In this document: in pieces, positions 27,959-35,735 of the stretch
How positions within the stretch are numbered: position 1 is the first letter of the stretch
Layout: each line of letters starts with the position of its first letter
From: Metabacillus indicus LMG 22858
Lineage (GTDB): Bacteria; Bacillota; Bacilli; Bacillales; Bacillaceae
NCBI RefSeq assembly: GCF_000708755.2
Contig: NZ_JGVU02000002.1
Location: forward strand, 1,612,001-1,676,000
Direction of reading: 5' to 3'
Length of the DNA stretch: 64,000 bases
Position numbers and translations under genes: made by a program
Notes under the pieces: generated by a model
Database searches by the model: none
Told to the model about the DNA's origin: nothing
The model's input: the letters and a program-made list of their open reading frames with translations, nothing else

Positions 27959-28276
27959 ATGAGAAAACCTAACCATCCATCAATTGAAAGTATACGTCTA
28001 TCGAGAGTGCTGCATGCACTGAGTGACCCGAACCGGTTAAAAATTGTGAAAAGCATAGCAAGCAGGGGCGAGGAAGTATGCACGTACTACTCTTACGAAT
28101 TCAACATTTCTAAATCAACCGTTTCCCATCATATAAAAACGCTGAGAGAATCCGCCATTATCAGAGTGCGCGTTGAAGGATCCCAGCATTTTTATTCCAT
28201 CAGAACAGATGATTTAAACAATAAGTTTCCCGGCTTAATGGACGTGGTCCTAAGCGCAGACCCTGAAAGCTATTAA
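27959..28276 (+). CDS. ArsR-family winged-helix repressor
   Basis: 105 residues: LSRVLHALSDPNRLKIVKSIA, then NISKSTVSHHIKTLRESAIIRVRVEGSQHFYSIR, the winged HTH of ArsR/SmtB regulators. One cysteine (EEVCTYYSY) lies just before the recognition helix, where metal- or redox-sensing ArsR proteins often carry theirs, but the usual CxC is absent. No ribosome site precedes the ATG. An aldo/keto reductase lies downstream behind a terminator, with a 20-bp palindrome in its promoter that could be this regulator's operator. The effector is unknown. Confidence 0.88.
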   Translation: MRKPNHPSIESIRLSRVLHALSDPNRLKIVKSIASRGEEVCTYYSYEFNISKSTVSHHIKTLRESAIIRVRVEGSQHFYSIRTDDLNNKFPGLMDVVLSADPESY

Positions 28277-28307
28277 AAAGCTCTGATTTTATCAGAGCTT
28301 TTTTTAT
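28276..28307 (+). terminator. Terminator of the ArsR-like gene
   Basis: AAAGCTCTGA, loop TTTTA, then TCAGAGCTTTTTTT, directly after the stop codon. Confidence 0.9.
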
Positions 28308-28335
28308 TGTCATAAAAGATCAGACGTGTTATTAT
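28307..28335 (+). promoter_or_regulatory. Promoter of the aldo/keto reductase gene
   Basis: A -35 TTGTCA (28307-28312), 17-bp spacer, -10 TATTAT (28330-28335). The start would be near 28342. Confidence 0.65.
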
Positions 28336-28342
28336 GCCATTG

Positions 28343-28362
28343 TGTTCGATAATCATAGAACA
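28343..28362. promoter_or_regulatory. Candidate operator in the aldo/keto reductase promoter
   Basis: TGTTCGATAATCATAGAACA is an imperfect 20-bp palindrome with TGTTC and GAACA ends. It covers about +1 to +20 of the predicted transcript, a typical repressor position. Confidence 0.5.
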
Positions 28363-28393
28363 CTAGAACATTAAATTACTGGAGGATCATATA

Positions 28394-29326
28394 GTGAAAA
28401 AAGTACATCTGAAAAAAGCTGATTTGAACGTAACACAAATCGGATTGGGAACGAATGCGGTAGGAGGACATAATTTATTTGCACATTTAGATGAAAACCA
28501 GGGAAGAGAACTTGTGAAAGAAGCCTTGAATCTGGGTATAACTTTTATAGATACTGCAGATGTTTACGGATTCGGCCGTTCAGAAGAACTTATTGGAGAA
28601 ATCATTAGACCGGTTCGCTCCGGTCTCAAGCTCGCTACTAAAGGGGCAGTGGAACGATTGGACGACAGCACCACACGCATCAACAACAAACCGGAATATT
28701 TACGTGCTGCGGTTGAAAAAAGTCTAAAAAGACTGCAGACTGATTTTATCGATTTATACTACTTGCATTATCCTGACAACGAAACACCTTTAGCGGAGGC
28801 AATAGGTGAACTATCCCGCTTAAAAGAGGAAGGAAAAATTGGTTCTATTGGAATTTCAAATGTCAGTTTAAGCCAGCTTAAAGAAGCAAATCAGCATAAC
28901 GATATTGATGTCATTCAGTCTCCTTATAACATGCTTGACCGCTCAGCAGAAAAAGAACTCTTGCCGTACAGCCGGGAAAATAACATCTCGTTCATCCCAT
29001 ATGGGCCGCTTGCTTTTGGAATCCTTGGGGGCAAGTACAGCCGTGATTTGAAACTGAATGACGGTGACTGGAGAAAAGCAGAGCCTTTATTCCAGCCGGA
29101 AACATTTTCTGCTGCTTTAACCAAAGTAGAGAAATTAAAAGCAATCGCAGGCGAATACGGAACAAGCCTCTCTAATCTGGCCTTGGTGTGGCTGCTTGCG
29201 CAAGAGGGAGTTGATACTGTCATCCCCGGCGGCAAACGGGCTGATCAGATCAGGGAAAATGCGAAAGCAGATACAATTGAATTATCTCCGGAGCATTTAA
29301 TTCAAATTGAAAAAATAATCAAGTAA
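28394..29326 (+). CDS. Aldo/keto reductase
   Basis: 310 residues of the NADPH-dependent AKR family. The catalytic Asp and Tyr lie in FIDTADVYGFGRSEELIGE, the Lys in LKLATKGAV and the His in YLHYPD. The C-terminal cofactor segment is VIPGGKRADQIRENAKA. The substrate is not predictable; it may detoxify carbonyls. The start is GTG at 28394 with GGAGG 8 bp upstream. It is probably controlled by the ArsR-type repressor directly upstream. Confidence 0.9.
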   Translation: MKKVHLKKADLNVTQIGLGTNAVGGHNLFAHLDENQGRELVKEALNLGITFIDTADVYGFGRSEELIGEIIRPVRSGLKLATKGAVERLDDSTTRINNKPEYLRAAVEKSLKRLQTDFIDLYYLHYPDNETPLAEAIGELSRLKEEGKIGSIGISNVSLSQLKEANQHNDIDVIQSPYNMLDRSAEKELLPYSRENNISFIPYGPLAFGILGGKYSRDLKLNDGDWRKAEPLFQPETFSAALTKVEKLKAIAGEYGTSLSNLALVWLLAQEGVDTVIPGGKRADQIRENAKADTIELSPEHLIQIEKIIK

Positions 29327-29360
29327 TTGCTGCAGATTTAGAAAGCCTATGACCGCATTA

Positions 29361-29400
29361 AAAAAAGAGACCAGTCGATTAACGATTGGTCTCTTTTTTT
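29361..29400. terminator. Shared terminator of the aldo/keto reductase and the DUF84 gene
   Basis: AAAAAAGAGACCAGTCG and CGATTGGTCTCTTTTTT surround loop ATTAA. It works for both convergent genes. Confidence 0.9.
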
Positions 29401-29407
29401 GATCTGC

Positions 29408-29926
29408 TCATTTTTGTTTTATTTGGTAAAAATATTGTCCGAAAAGAAGCAGGCAAATATGCTTAAACATCTCTTTCCTTGTCACAAGTCCGCCTGTAAA
29501 AATACCGACGGCGCCTTCTTTTTGGCTGATATTCTCCTTGTTGGAATACTCGTCCATCACAAGCTTCAGCTCAATACCTGATTTTACTTTTCTGCCAATC
29601 TCCGCAGGCAGGGGAATCCTCGCGCCGCCTGCAATAATCGGTTCCACCCCCTGAACAGACAGCGCCCCCCAATTGCAAAGGAAAAAGCCCTCATCTGTCT
29701 CGATCATACCGCCTTCAAGACCTATTCCGATGTCGGCATTTTCTTCTTCTCTTGCACGCAGGGCCCTGTTTACAGCTCCCTGTATTGTCTCCTCATCAGA
29801 AAACGGCTGGTCAGCAACACCTGATGAAACACTCGTACTGCTTAATGTAAAAGAACTGAGCTGGTCAAGGCACTCTTGTACGGCATTCACTTTTGCCGGG
29901 TTCAGCGTCCCGATGGCAACCTTCAT
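29408..29926 (-). CDS. DUF84 / YjjX-type inosine-xanthosine triphosphatase
   Basis: 172 residues. The N-terminal GTLNPAKVNAVQECL and later QPFSDEETIQGAVNRALRA plus GIGLEGGM are the signature of DUF84 NTPases related to E. coli YjjX, which hydrolyse non-canonical purine nucleotides. The C-terminus GAVGIFTGGLVTRKEMF agrees. It follows ytoP, separated by a hairpin. An AAAGGAGA site precedes the ATG. Enzymatic specificity is inferred from the family. Confidence 0.85.
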   Translation of the reverse strand: MKVAIGTLNPAKVNAVQECLDQLSSFTLSSTSVSSGVADQPFSDEETIQGAVNRALRAREEENADIGIGLEGGMIETDEGFFLCNWGALSVQGVEPIIAGGARIPLPAEIGRKVKSGIELKLVMDEYSNKENISQKEGAVGIFTGGLVTRKEMFKHICLLLFGQYFYQIKQK

Positions 29927-29940
29927 AATTAATCTCCTTT

Positions 29941-29980
29941 AAAAAAGCGCATAGCTCCGGGAAACCGAAGCAAAATGCGC
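29941..29980 (-). terminator. Hairpin/terminator between ytoP and the DUF84 gene
   Basis: Leftward GCGCAT ... ATGCGC with inner pairing and a TTTTTT tail. It would reduce expression of the downstream DUF84 gene. Confidence 0.65.
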
Positions 29981-30006
29981 AAAGTAATCTGGCGGAAACG
30001 CCATTT

Positions 30007-31080
30007 TTATGAGTTTTGTTTAATAGTAGTTACAGTCGACTGGTCACAGGCTTTCACAAGCTTAACGATCAGTTCCTTTGCTGCAGCGTAATCATCAATG
30101 TGCACAATGGATGCTGCCGTGTGAATGTAGCGTGAGCAAATGCCCACAACGGCAGACGGGACACCATCGTTTGATGTATGCACTCGTCCTGCATCTGTAC
30201 CACCCTGGGAAACAAAGTACTGATACGGAATATTGTTTGATTCTGCCGTATCCAAAACAAATTCGCGCATTCCTCTGTGAGTGACCATCGTGCGGTCAAG
30301 GATGCGAAGAAGCGCACCTTTTCCGAGCTGGCCGAATTCATGCTTTGCTCCGCTCATGTCGTTTGCAGGACTTGCATCAAGTGCAAAGAATAGATCCGGA
30401 CGAATCATGTTCGCAGCTGTCTGTGCTCCCCTTAAACCAACTTCTTCCTGTACAGTCGCTCCGGAATAAAGCGTATTCGGAAGGGTAACATCTTTCAGCT
30501 CTTTCAAAAGTTCAATTGATAAACCGCAGCCGTAGCGGTTATCCCACGCCTTTGCCATAATTTTTTTCGGATTGGCCATCGGCGTAAATGGACAAACAGG
30601 AAGAATCTGCTGGCCAGGTCTAATGCCCAGAGCTTTCGCATCTTCATCAGAATCAGCACCAATATCAATCAGCATATTTTTGATTTGCATCGGTTTATTA
30701 CGCTGGTCTTCGCTGAGCAAGTGTGGCGGAATGGAACCAATCACTCCCGGAACAGGTCCCGCATCCGTGATAACCTCCACACGCTGCGCAAGCAGAACCT
30801 GGCTCCACCAGCCTCCAAGCGTCTGAAAACGCAGCATTCCGTTTTTCGTAACACCCGTCACCATGAAACCCACTTCATCCATGTGGCCGGCAACCATAAT
30901 CCTCGGACCTTCCTCACTGCCCCGCTTCACCCCGAAAATACTGCCGAGACGGTCCTGAATGATCTCATCTGAATACTTGGTGAGCTCAGAACGCATAAAC
31001 TTTCGTACAGCATGCTCATTCCCCGGCGCACCCGGAAGCTCCGTCAATGTCTTAAAAAGCTCTAACGTCTCTTGATTCAT
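30007..31080 (-). CDS. ytoP: M42-family aminopeptidase YtoP
   Basis: 357 residues, M42 glutamyl-aminopeptidase/cellulase-M family. Zinc-site segments are visible: [41 protein letters not shown] (catalytic Glu) and [10 protein letters not shown], with the late His in [11 protein letters not shown]. It forms tetrahedral dodecamers in relatives and degrades peptides in the cytoplasm. It leads a pair with the DUF84 gene. Upstream lie repeat copy B and tandem array 2, which separate it from divergent ytzB. Confidence 0.94.
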   Translation of the reverse strand: MNQETLELFKTLTELPGAPGNEHAVRKFMRSELTKYSDEIIQDRLGSIFGVKRGSEEGPRIMVAGHMDEVGFMVTGVTKNGMLRFQTLGGWWSQVLLAQRVEVITDAGPVPGVIGSIPPHLLSEDQRNKPMQIKNMLIDIGADSDEDAKALGIRPGQQILPVCPFTPMANPKKIMAKAWDNRYGCGLSIELLKELKDVTLPNTLYSGATVQEEVGLRGAQTAANMIRPDLFFALDASPANDMSGAKHEFGQLGKGALLRILDRTMVTHRGMREFVLDTAESNNIPYQYFVSQGGTDAGRVHTSNDGVPSAVVGICSRYIHTAASIVHIDDYAAAKELIVKLVKACDQSTVTTIKQNS

Positions 31081-31148
31081 CCATCATATCCCCTTTACAT
31101 ATGTATATTTTCATTTTACAGAAGATTTATCGTTCGTGCTACTAAAGA

Positions 31149-31265
31149 AAAGCGGAATCGCCCGTTTAGCTCCGGGAGTCAGATAAGAAATCGGCGGAAA
31201 AGTCCGGTTTTGACTTTTTGGGGGATTTTGTTCTGACGGAAGGGCTGGGAGTCGGAGCTAGACAA
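31149..31265 (+). repeat. Interspersed ~120-bp foldback element, copy B
   Basis: The most diverged of the three copies. It keeps AAAAGCGGAATCGCCC, CAGATAAGAA, CGGCGGAAAAGTCCGG, TTTGTTCTGACGG and the end GAGCTAGAC. It lies in the divergent space between ytoP and array 2. Confidence 0.8.
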
Positions 31266-31286
31266 TGCGAAAAGCGGAATCTCCTG

Positions 31287-31834
31287 GTTAAAAACACTTT
31301 CCCTTGTGCATCAGCCAGAGTTTGCGCTGCTAAATCCAGTTATGAACACTTTCCCCCTCAAACTTCCCAGAGTTTCTGCTGCTAACCCCAGTTATGAACA
31401 CTTACACCCGCAAACCAACCAAAGTTTCTGCTGCTAAATCCAGTTAAGAACACTTTACCCTGCAAACCAACCAAAGTTTCTGCTGCTAAATCCCGTTAAG
31501 AACACTTTCCCCTGCAAACCAACCAAAGTTTCTGCTGCTAAATCCCGTTAAGAACACTTTCACCCGCAAACCAATCAGAGTTTCTGCTGCTATATCCAGT
31601 TATGAACACTTTCCCCCGCAAACTACCCAGAGTTTCTGCTGCTAACCCCAGTTATGAACACTTTCACCCGCAAACCAACCAGAGTTCCTGCTGCTAAATC
31701 CAGTTAAGAACACTTTCACCCGCAAACCAACCAGAGTTTCTGCTGCTACATCCAGTTAAGAACACTTTCACCCGCAAACCACCCAGAGTTTCTGTTGCTA
31801 ATTCCAGTTATGAACACTTCCCCCGCAACCATCC
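31287..31834. repeat. Tandem array 2: ten and a half 52-bp units
   Basis: Units start with GTTA[TA]GAACACTTTC-like sequence at 31287, 31339, 31391, 31443, 31495, 31547, 31599, 31651, 31703, 31755 and 31807 (partial), each exactly 52 bp apart. Conserved parts are GAACACTTT and AGTTTCTGCTGCTAA. GAACACTTT can pair with AAAGTTTC with one bulge. The array lies between divergent ytoP and ytzB. Confidence 0.95.
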
Positions 31835-31922
31835 TTAATCATTTCTCTCCACCCTCCTGCTTAACAACAGAAGGCATTTTCTGTATACTTAAAACATCGT
31901 GTACAGGATGGAGGAGATTGTG

Positions 31923-32234
31923 ATGAATGGCAGAAAAGTACTGATAGGAATCGGGATTGGCCTGGCCGCTGCATATCTTTTCAGAGATCAATTGAAGCCG
32001 GCTTATATTTCTTCTGAAAAAGCACTGACGGCTGTGAAGAACGCGTTTAAAGAGAAAGGCCCTATTAATGGTTCATGGATTTATACGGTTCGTGAATCCT
32101 TTATTAATCAGGGGGAATCCTACAGCATCTACAAGGCCGGCGTTACACGGATGGCAGGATCGGATCTTGAGCAGTACGAAGCATTTGTAGACGCAACAAA
32201 CGGAAATATCCTGCATGTTGAACAAATTGCATAA
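31923..32234 (+). CDS. ytzB: YtzB, small PepSY-domain protein
   Basis: 103 residues. A short hydrophobic N-terminus (VLIGIGIGLAAAYLF) is followed by one PepSY domain (SSEKALTAVKNAFKEKGPINGSWIYTVRE... YEAFVDATNGNILHVEQIA). PepSY domains are thought to inhibit peptidases or bind peptides at the cell surface. The ATG at 31923 is 8 bp after GGAGGAG; the frame upstream adds eight codons over the ribosome site. It is convergent with ytnP. Confidence 0.85.
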   Translation: MNGRKVLIGIGIGLAAAYLFRDQLKPAYISSEKALTAVKNAFKEKGPINGSWIYTVRESFINQGESYSIYKAGVTRMAGSDLEQYEAFVDATNGNILHVEQIA

Positions 32235-32237
32235 AAC

Positions 32238-32273
32238 ACAAAAGGCATGGGGTGCGTACCCCATGCCTTTTTA
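32238..32273. terminator. Shared terminator of ytzB and ytnP
   Basis: AAAAGGCATGGGG, loop TGCGTA, then CCCCATGCCTTTTT, symmetrical for both convergent genes. Confidence 0.9.
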
Positions 32274-32274
32274 T

Positions 32275-33123
32275 TTACAGCGGACGAACCCGCTCGACCT
32301 TTTCTGTGATCTCCCGCTGACTGTTCCACTTGATTGCGCGGTAAAACGCGTCATGATAAAAAGAGATCCACGTATTTTGATCAGCAGCAAGTCCGAGCCA
32401 TTTTTGCTTCTGTTCAATCGACGTCATCGGATAGTCATCATAAGCGAGCACCCAAAGCGGATTGCTGTGCGCATGTGTAGGCATCAGGTCTGCCATATGA
32501 AGGATCGTTTCCCCGCCGTCTTCGATCTTAATCACGCTATGGCCGTTGCTGTGGCCTCCTGTGTGGAACATCGTGATGCCGGGCACTACCTCGGATGACT
32601 CTTCAAAGGCTTCTACCTGCTGTTCAATGGCTGTCCAGTTATCTTTCCAGTATGTATTCGCAGACCGAATATTCGGCTCTTTCATTTCATTCCATTCCGT
32701 AAGAGAAGTGATGATTTTCGCCTTTGGAAAAACAGATGCCAGTTCCTCACCCTCACGTTTGGTGAGACCCGAAACATGATCAAAATGAAGATGCGTCATC
32801 AGAACAAAATCAATATCTTCTGGTTTTAGCCCAAGCTCATTGAGCGAATGCTCAACATTGGATTCAGCTGTTACACCAAAGTTGCGTTTCTGCTTATCTG
32901 TCAGCCTGCCGGACCCGATACCGCTGTCGATCAGAAGATTTACTCCGTTCTTCTGGACCAGAATGGGATCTGTCCGCAATTCGATTTGATTAAGTTCGTT
33001 GACAGGATATTTTTTAGACCAAAGCGGTTTTGGAACGACGCCAAACATCGCACCTCCGTCAAGGTAAGTCACTCCCCCGTCAAGCCAAGTTAAAGTTGTT
33101 TCCCCAATTGTTAACCTCTCCAT
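32275..33123 (-). CDS. ytnP: YtnP, metallo-beta-lactamase-fold lactonase
   Basis: 282 residues. The metal-binding HLHFDH is at 111-116 with later His in GHSNGH and HMADLMPTH. The N-terminus is typical of Ytn[31 protein letters not shown]. In B. subtilis YtnP has lactonase/quorum-quenching activity and degrades a Streptomyces signalling compound. The start at 33123 has a GGAGGAGGAGG site. The substrate is assumed from the ortholog. Confidence 0.93.
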   Translation of the reverse strand: MERLTIGETTLTWLDGGVTYLDGGAMFGVVPKPLWSKKYPVNELNQIELRTDPILVQKNGVNLLIDSGIGSGRLTDKQKRNFGVTAESNVEHSLNELGLKPEDIDFVLMTHLHFDHVSGLTKREGEELASVFPKAKIITSLTEWNEMKEPNIRSANTYWKDNWTAIEQQVEAFEESSEVVPGITMFHTGGHSNGHSVIKIEDGGETILHMADLMPTHAHSNPLWVLAYDDYPMTSIEQKQKWLGLAADQNTWISFYHDAFYRAIKWNSQREITEKVERVRPL

Positions 33124-33171
33124 TTTTATCCCCTCCTCCTCCATCATACCAAAAACAGGAGACAGCGGGCA

Positions 33172-33203
33172 TTAAAAAAGCCCAGGATTGATCTCCTGAG
33201 CTA
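33172..33203 (-). terminator. trmB terminator
   Basis: Leftward GCTCAGGA and TCCTGGGC arms with a TTTTTT tail; the stem overlaps the trmB stop codon. Confidence 0.8.
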
Positions 33204-33842
33204 CTTTCTGAATTTCACTTCCGAGCGGTAGATCCGCTGGCCTTTATTTGAAAATTTTTCTTCGTATTCAGTCATAATGTTGCCCTCAAACTCACTGCTG
33301 TGCAGGTCAAGGCTTACAAAAGTCAGAAGCAGGCCGTATTCTGAAAAGCTTCTAAGCGAATATTCAAACAGCCCCTGATTATCTGTTTTAAAGTGAATTT
33401 CTCCCTCTTCCACCAGAATATCCTGGTATCTTTTCAAAAAGGTTTTGTACGTCAGTCTCCGCTTTTCATGCCTTGTTTTTGGCCAAGGATCAGAAAAATT
33501 CAGGTAAACTCTGTCCACTTCACCTTCTGCAAAAAGGTCTGTCAGGTCTTCAGCGTTTTCATTAAGCAGGAAAAGGTTTTCACACTCTGATTCAACCGCT
33601 TTTTGAAGGGCTGCGACAATAACGCTTTGAGATAATTCAATCCCGATATAGTTAATATCAGGGTTTGCTTTTGCCATTCCTGTTACGAACTGGCCTTTGC
33701 CTGTTCCCACTTCAATATGGATAGGATTTTCGTTTCCAAAAAGCTTGCTCCACTTTCCTCTTTGTTCTTTAGGATTCTGTATTGCAATATGTGAATGCCC
33801 GGCAATGTAGTCATTTGCCCAAGGCTTGTTTCGCTGTCGCAT
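33201..33842 (-). CDS. trmB: tRNA (guanine-N7)-methyltransferase
   Basis: 213 residues, as in B. subtilis TrmB. The SAM-binding motif is [17 protein letters not shown]. The family signature is [26 protein letters not shown], and the C-terminus [15 protein letters not shown] is typical. It methylates G46 in the tRNA variable loop. The ATG at 33842 is preferred; 21 codons upstream are non-conserved. Array 3 lies upstream. Confidence 0.96.
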   Translation of the reverse strand: MRQRNKPWANDYIAGHSHIAIQNPKEQRGKWSKLFGNENPIHIEVGTGKGQFVTGMAKANPDINYIGIELSQSVIVAALQKAVESECENLFLLNENAEDLTDLFAEGEVDRVYLNFSDPWPKTRHEKRRLTYKTFLKRYQDILVEEGEIHFKTDNQGLFEYSLRSFSEYGLLLTFVSLDLHSSEFEGNIMTEYEEKFSNKGQRIYRSEVKFRK

Positions 33843-34024
33843 CAAGCACACCTCTGTCCATGTAATGTCGGATAAAAGGGTATCACGAAACGGTCCTGGG
33901 TGCAAGAAAATCTGGTGGACTGATTAACAGAATTTGTGAGAAAAGTCCGTGCAATTGTGCCGGCATATATTGTGCAGCAGCAGTGATCATAATGGCACCA
34001 CTTGTTTTATATTCATCAGGGTTT

Positions 34025-34341
34025 TGTGGCATCACTCCGCTTAATGCTGCCACTTTTCATATTCTCAACAGCCTCTTTGTGGCACCACTCCGCCAAGTGA
34101 CGCCACTTTTCACTTTCTCAACAGCCTCTTTGTGGCACCACTCCGCCTAATGACGCCACTTCTCTCATTCCCAACAGCCTCTTTATGGCATCACTCCGCC
34201 CAGTGACGCCACTTCTAACATTTTAACCAGCCTCTTGTGGCACCTCTCCGCCTAGTGACGCCAATTTTCACTTTCTCCACAGACTCTTTGTTGCACCTCT
34301 CCACCCAGTGACACCACTTCTCACATTCCCATCGGCCTTTC
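34025..34341. repeat. Tandem array 3: six units of 52-53 bp
   Basis: Units start with TGTGGCA[CT]CACTCCGCC at 34025, 34078, 34131, 34184, 34236 and 34289 (steps 53, 53, 53, 52, 53). Each contains a compact inverted repeat GTGGC-N3-ACT ... AGT-N3-GCCAC. A decayed unit may precede at about 33991. The array lies between divergent trmB and ytzH. Confidence 0.92.
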
Positions 34342-34369
34342 GCGGCGCAACCTTCGAATCCACAAAACC

Positions 34370-34402
34370 AAAAAACAGCCGGCTCCCCGCGGAACCGGCT
34401 GC
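34370..34402 (-). terminator. Leftward terminator upstream of ytzH
   Basis: Leftward CAGCCGGTTCC, loop GCGG, then GGAGCCGGCTG followed by TTTTTTGGTTTTG. No leftward gene ends here except ytmP, which ends 345 bp away on the other side of ytzH. Confidence 0.75.
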
Positions 34403-34469
34403 ATACGGGCGGAATGAAAACAGCGTCTCCTGCGCAAATTAAGAGAAGAATTTGCAAAGGAGGCTTTTT

Positions 34470-34748
34470 ATGCCGCTTAAATACGAGAATCAAGTTGAGT
34501 TGTTAAAGGATATTCTGTCAGAGCACCAGAGTGACTGCTGCGGAACGGTTGCTGAATGCGAGCAGCTTGAGCGCGTGGTGAAATCTTTAATGGTTCATGC
34601 TGATGTGCATCAGGATTTAAAGGGTGTCCTGCAATCGATTTATTCGTACAGCCAGGACGGAAAAAATTCCCCTGAACTGAATTCATATATTACGTCTCAG
34701 CAAAATGTGCTGTCACAATGGATCAGCGACATTGATTCGTTTTCTTAA
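34470..34748 (+). CDS. ytzH: YtzH-like small protein
   Basis: 92 residues, the length of B. subtilis YtzH: MPLKYENQVELLKDILSEHQ, then CCGTVAECEQLERVVKSL and a helical C-terminus. It is soluble, acidic and probably helical; the function is unknown. The ATG at 34470 follows AAAGGAGG. Its stop overlaps the ytmP stop by 4 bp in a tail-to-tail arrangement, so a ytmP transcript would be antisense to this gene up to the terminator at 34370. Confidence 0.88.
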   Translation: MPLKYENQVELLKDILSEHQSDCCGTVAECEQLERVVKSLMVHADVHQDLKGVLQSIYSYSQDGKNSPELNSYITSQQNVLSQWISDIDSFS

Positions 34749-35557
34749 TCTGCGCTGATTTTTGTGATCATTTGGCGCAGATAGCTGTGCCATTCGTTGG
34801 TTTCTTTTTCGTTGTGCTTGGCACGGTACCAAAGAGTGTAGGTAATCGTTTGCGCAAGCACATACCAGAACATTCTGGCCCTAAGCTGATCGTTAAGCTG
34901 AAGTCCGTAAGTAGAGAGCCAGCTGTCCCAGTCTTTTTCGTCAATGTACCAGTAAAGCAGCATGCCGATATCGATTGCCGGGTCTGCTATCAGCGCGCCG
35001 TCCCAGTCAATCAGATAGAGCTGGTTCTCGCTTGAGAGCAGCCAATTGTTATGATTGACATCGCAGTGGCAGACCACTTTTTCGGCACAATCCACATATG
35101 GCAGGTTTTCTTCAAGATAGTGAAGGGCCTGCAGCACTTCAGGGAGATAGAAATTTTCAAACTCAACCGTTTGCTTTAAGTCCTCTAATATCAAGGATGG
35201 AGTAAGAGGCTGCTTTCCAAGACGTTTCAGCATATCAAGCAGTTCTTTTGAATGATGGATCTTATGCAGCAGTTCCGCTACGTTTTCCCCGTTCATATCA
35301 TTCGGCTTCAGTTCACGGCCGCTGAGCCAGTGCTGTGCTGTAATCACATCGCCATTTTCCAGTCTCTTTGTCCATACAAGCTTAGGAACAATTCCTTCTG
35401 CAGACAGAACGGCCAAGAATGGAGAACTATTTCGTTTTAAGAACAATTTTTGTCCTTCTCGCTGTGCAAAATAGGCATCGCCTGTTGCTCCGCCAGCAGG
35501 AGATAGCTCCCACTCGCTGCCTAGTAGTTGTTCCAACCAGTTCACCTTCAATTTCAA
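34745..35557 (-). CDS. ytmP: YtmP, APH/choline-kinase-family phosphotransferase
   Basis: 270 residues of the aminoglycoside phosphotransferase/choline kinase fold. Nucleotide binding is in KLFLKRNSSPFLAVLSAEG, the catalytic loop is VCHCDVNHNNWLL (Asp and Asn) and the Mg site is LYLIDWDGALIADPAID. The substrate is unknown. It lies next to amyX as in B. subtilis. No ATG is available; TTG at 35557, TTG at 35551 or GTG at 35545 could start it, none with a strong ribosome site. Confidence 0.9.
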   Translation of the reverse strand: MKLKVNWLEQLLGSEWELSPAGGATGDAYFAQREGQKLFLKRNSSPFLAVLSAEGIVPKLVWTKRLENGDVITAQHWLSGRELKPNDMNGENVAELLHKIHHSKELLDMLKRLGKQPLTPSLILEDLKQTVEFENFYLPEVLQALHYLEENLPYVDCAEKVVCHCDVNHNNWLLSSENQLYLIDWDGALIADPAIDIGMLLYWYIDEKDWDSWLSTYGLQLNDQLRARMFWYVLAQTITYTLWYRAKHNEKETNEWHSYLRQMITKISAD

Positions 35558-35735
35558 CCCAACATTTCATTTATAAGTTTGGAATAGGAAAAGAAAGCAT
35601 GCGCTTTTCCTGTCATTCGTCATCATTTCAGTCAATTAAAAAAGACAGCTAGTTTGATGAATCAAACAGATACAAGTAGCCATCCTTTTAAATTTTATCG
35701 TTTCCAGGCGAATTTAGTCAAGAAAAACCGAAAAG

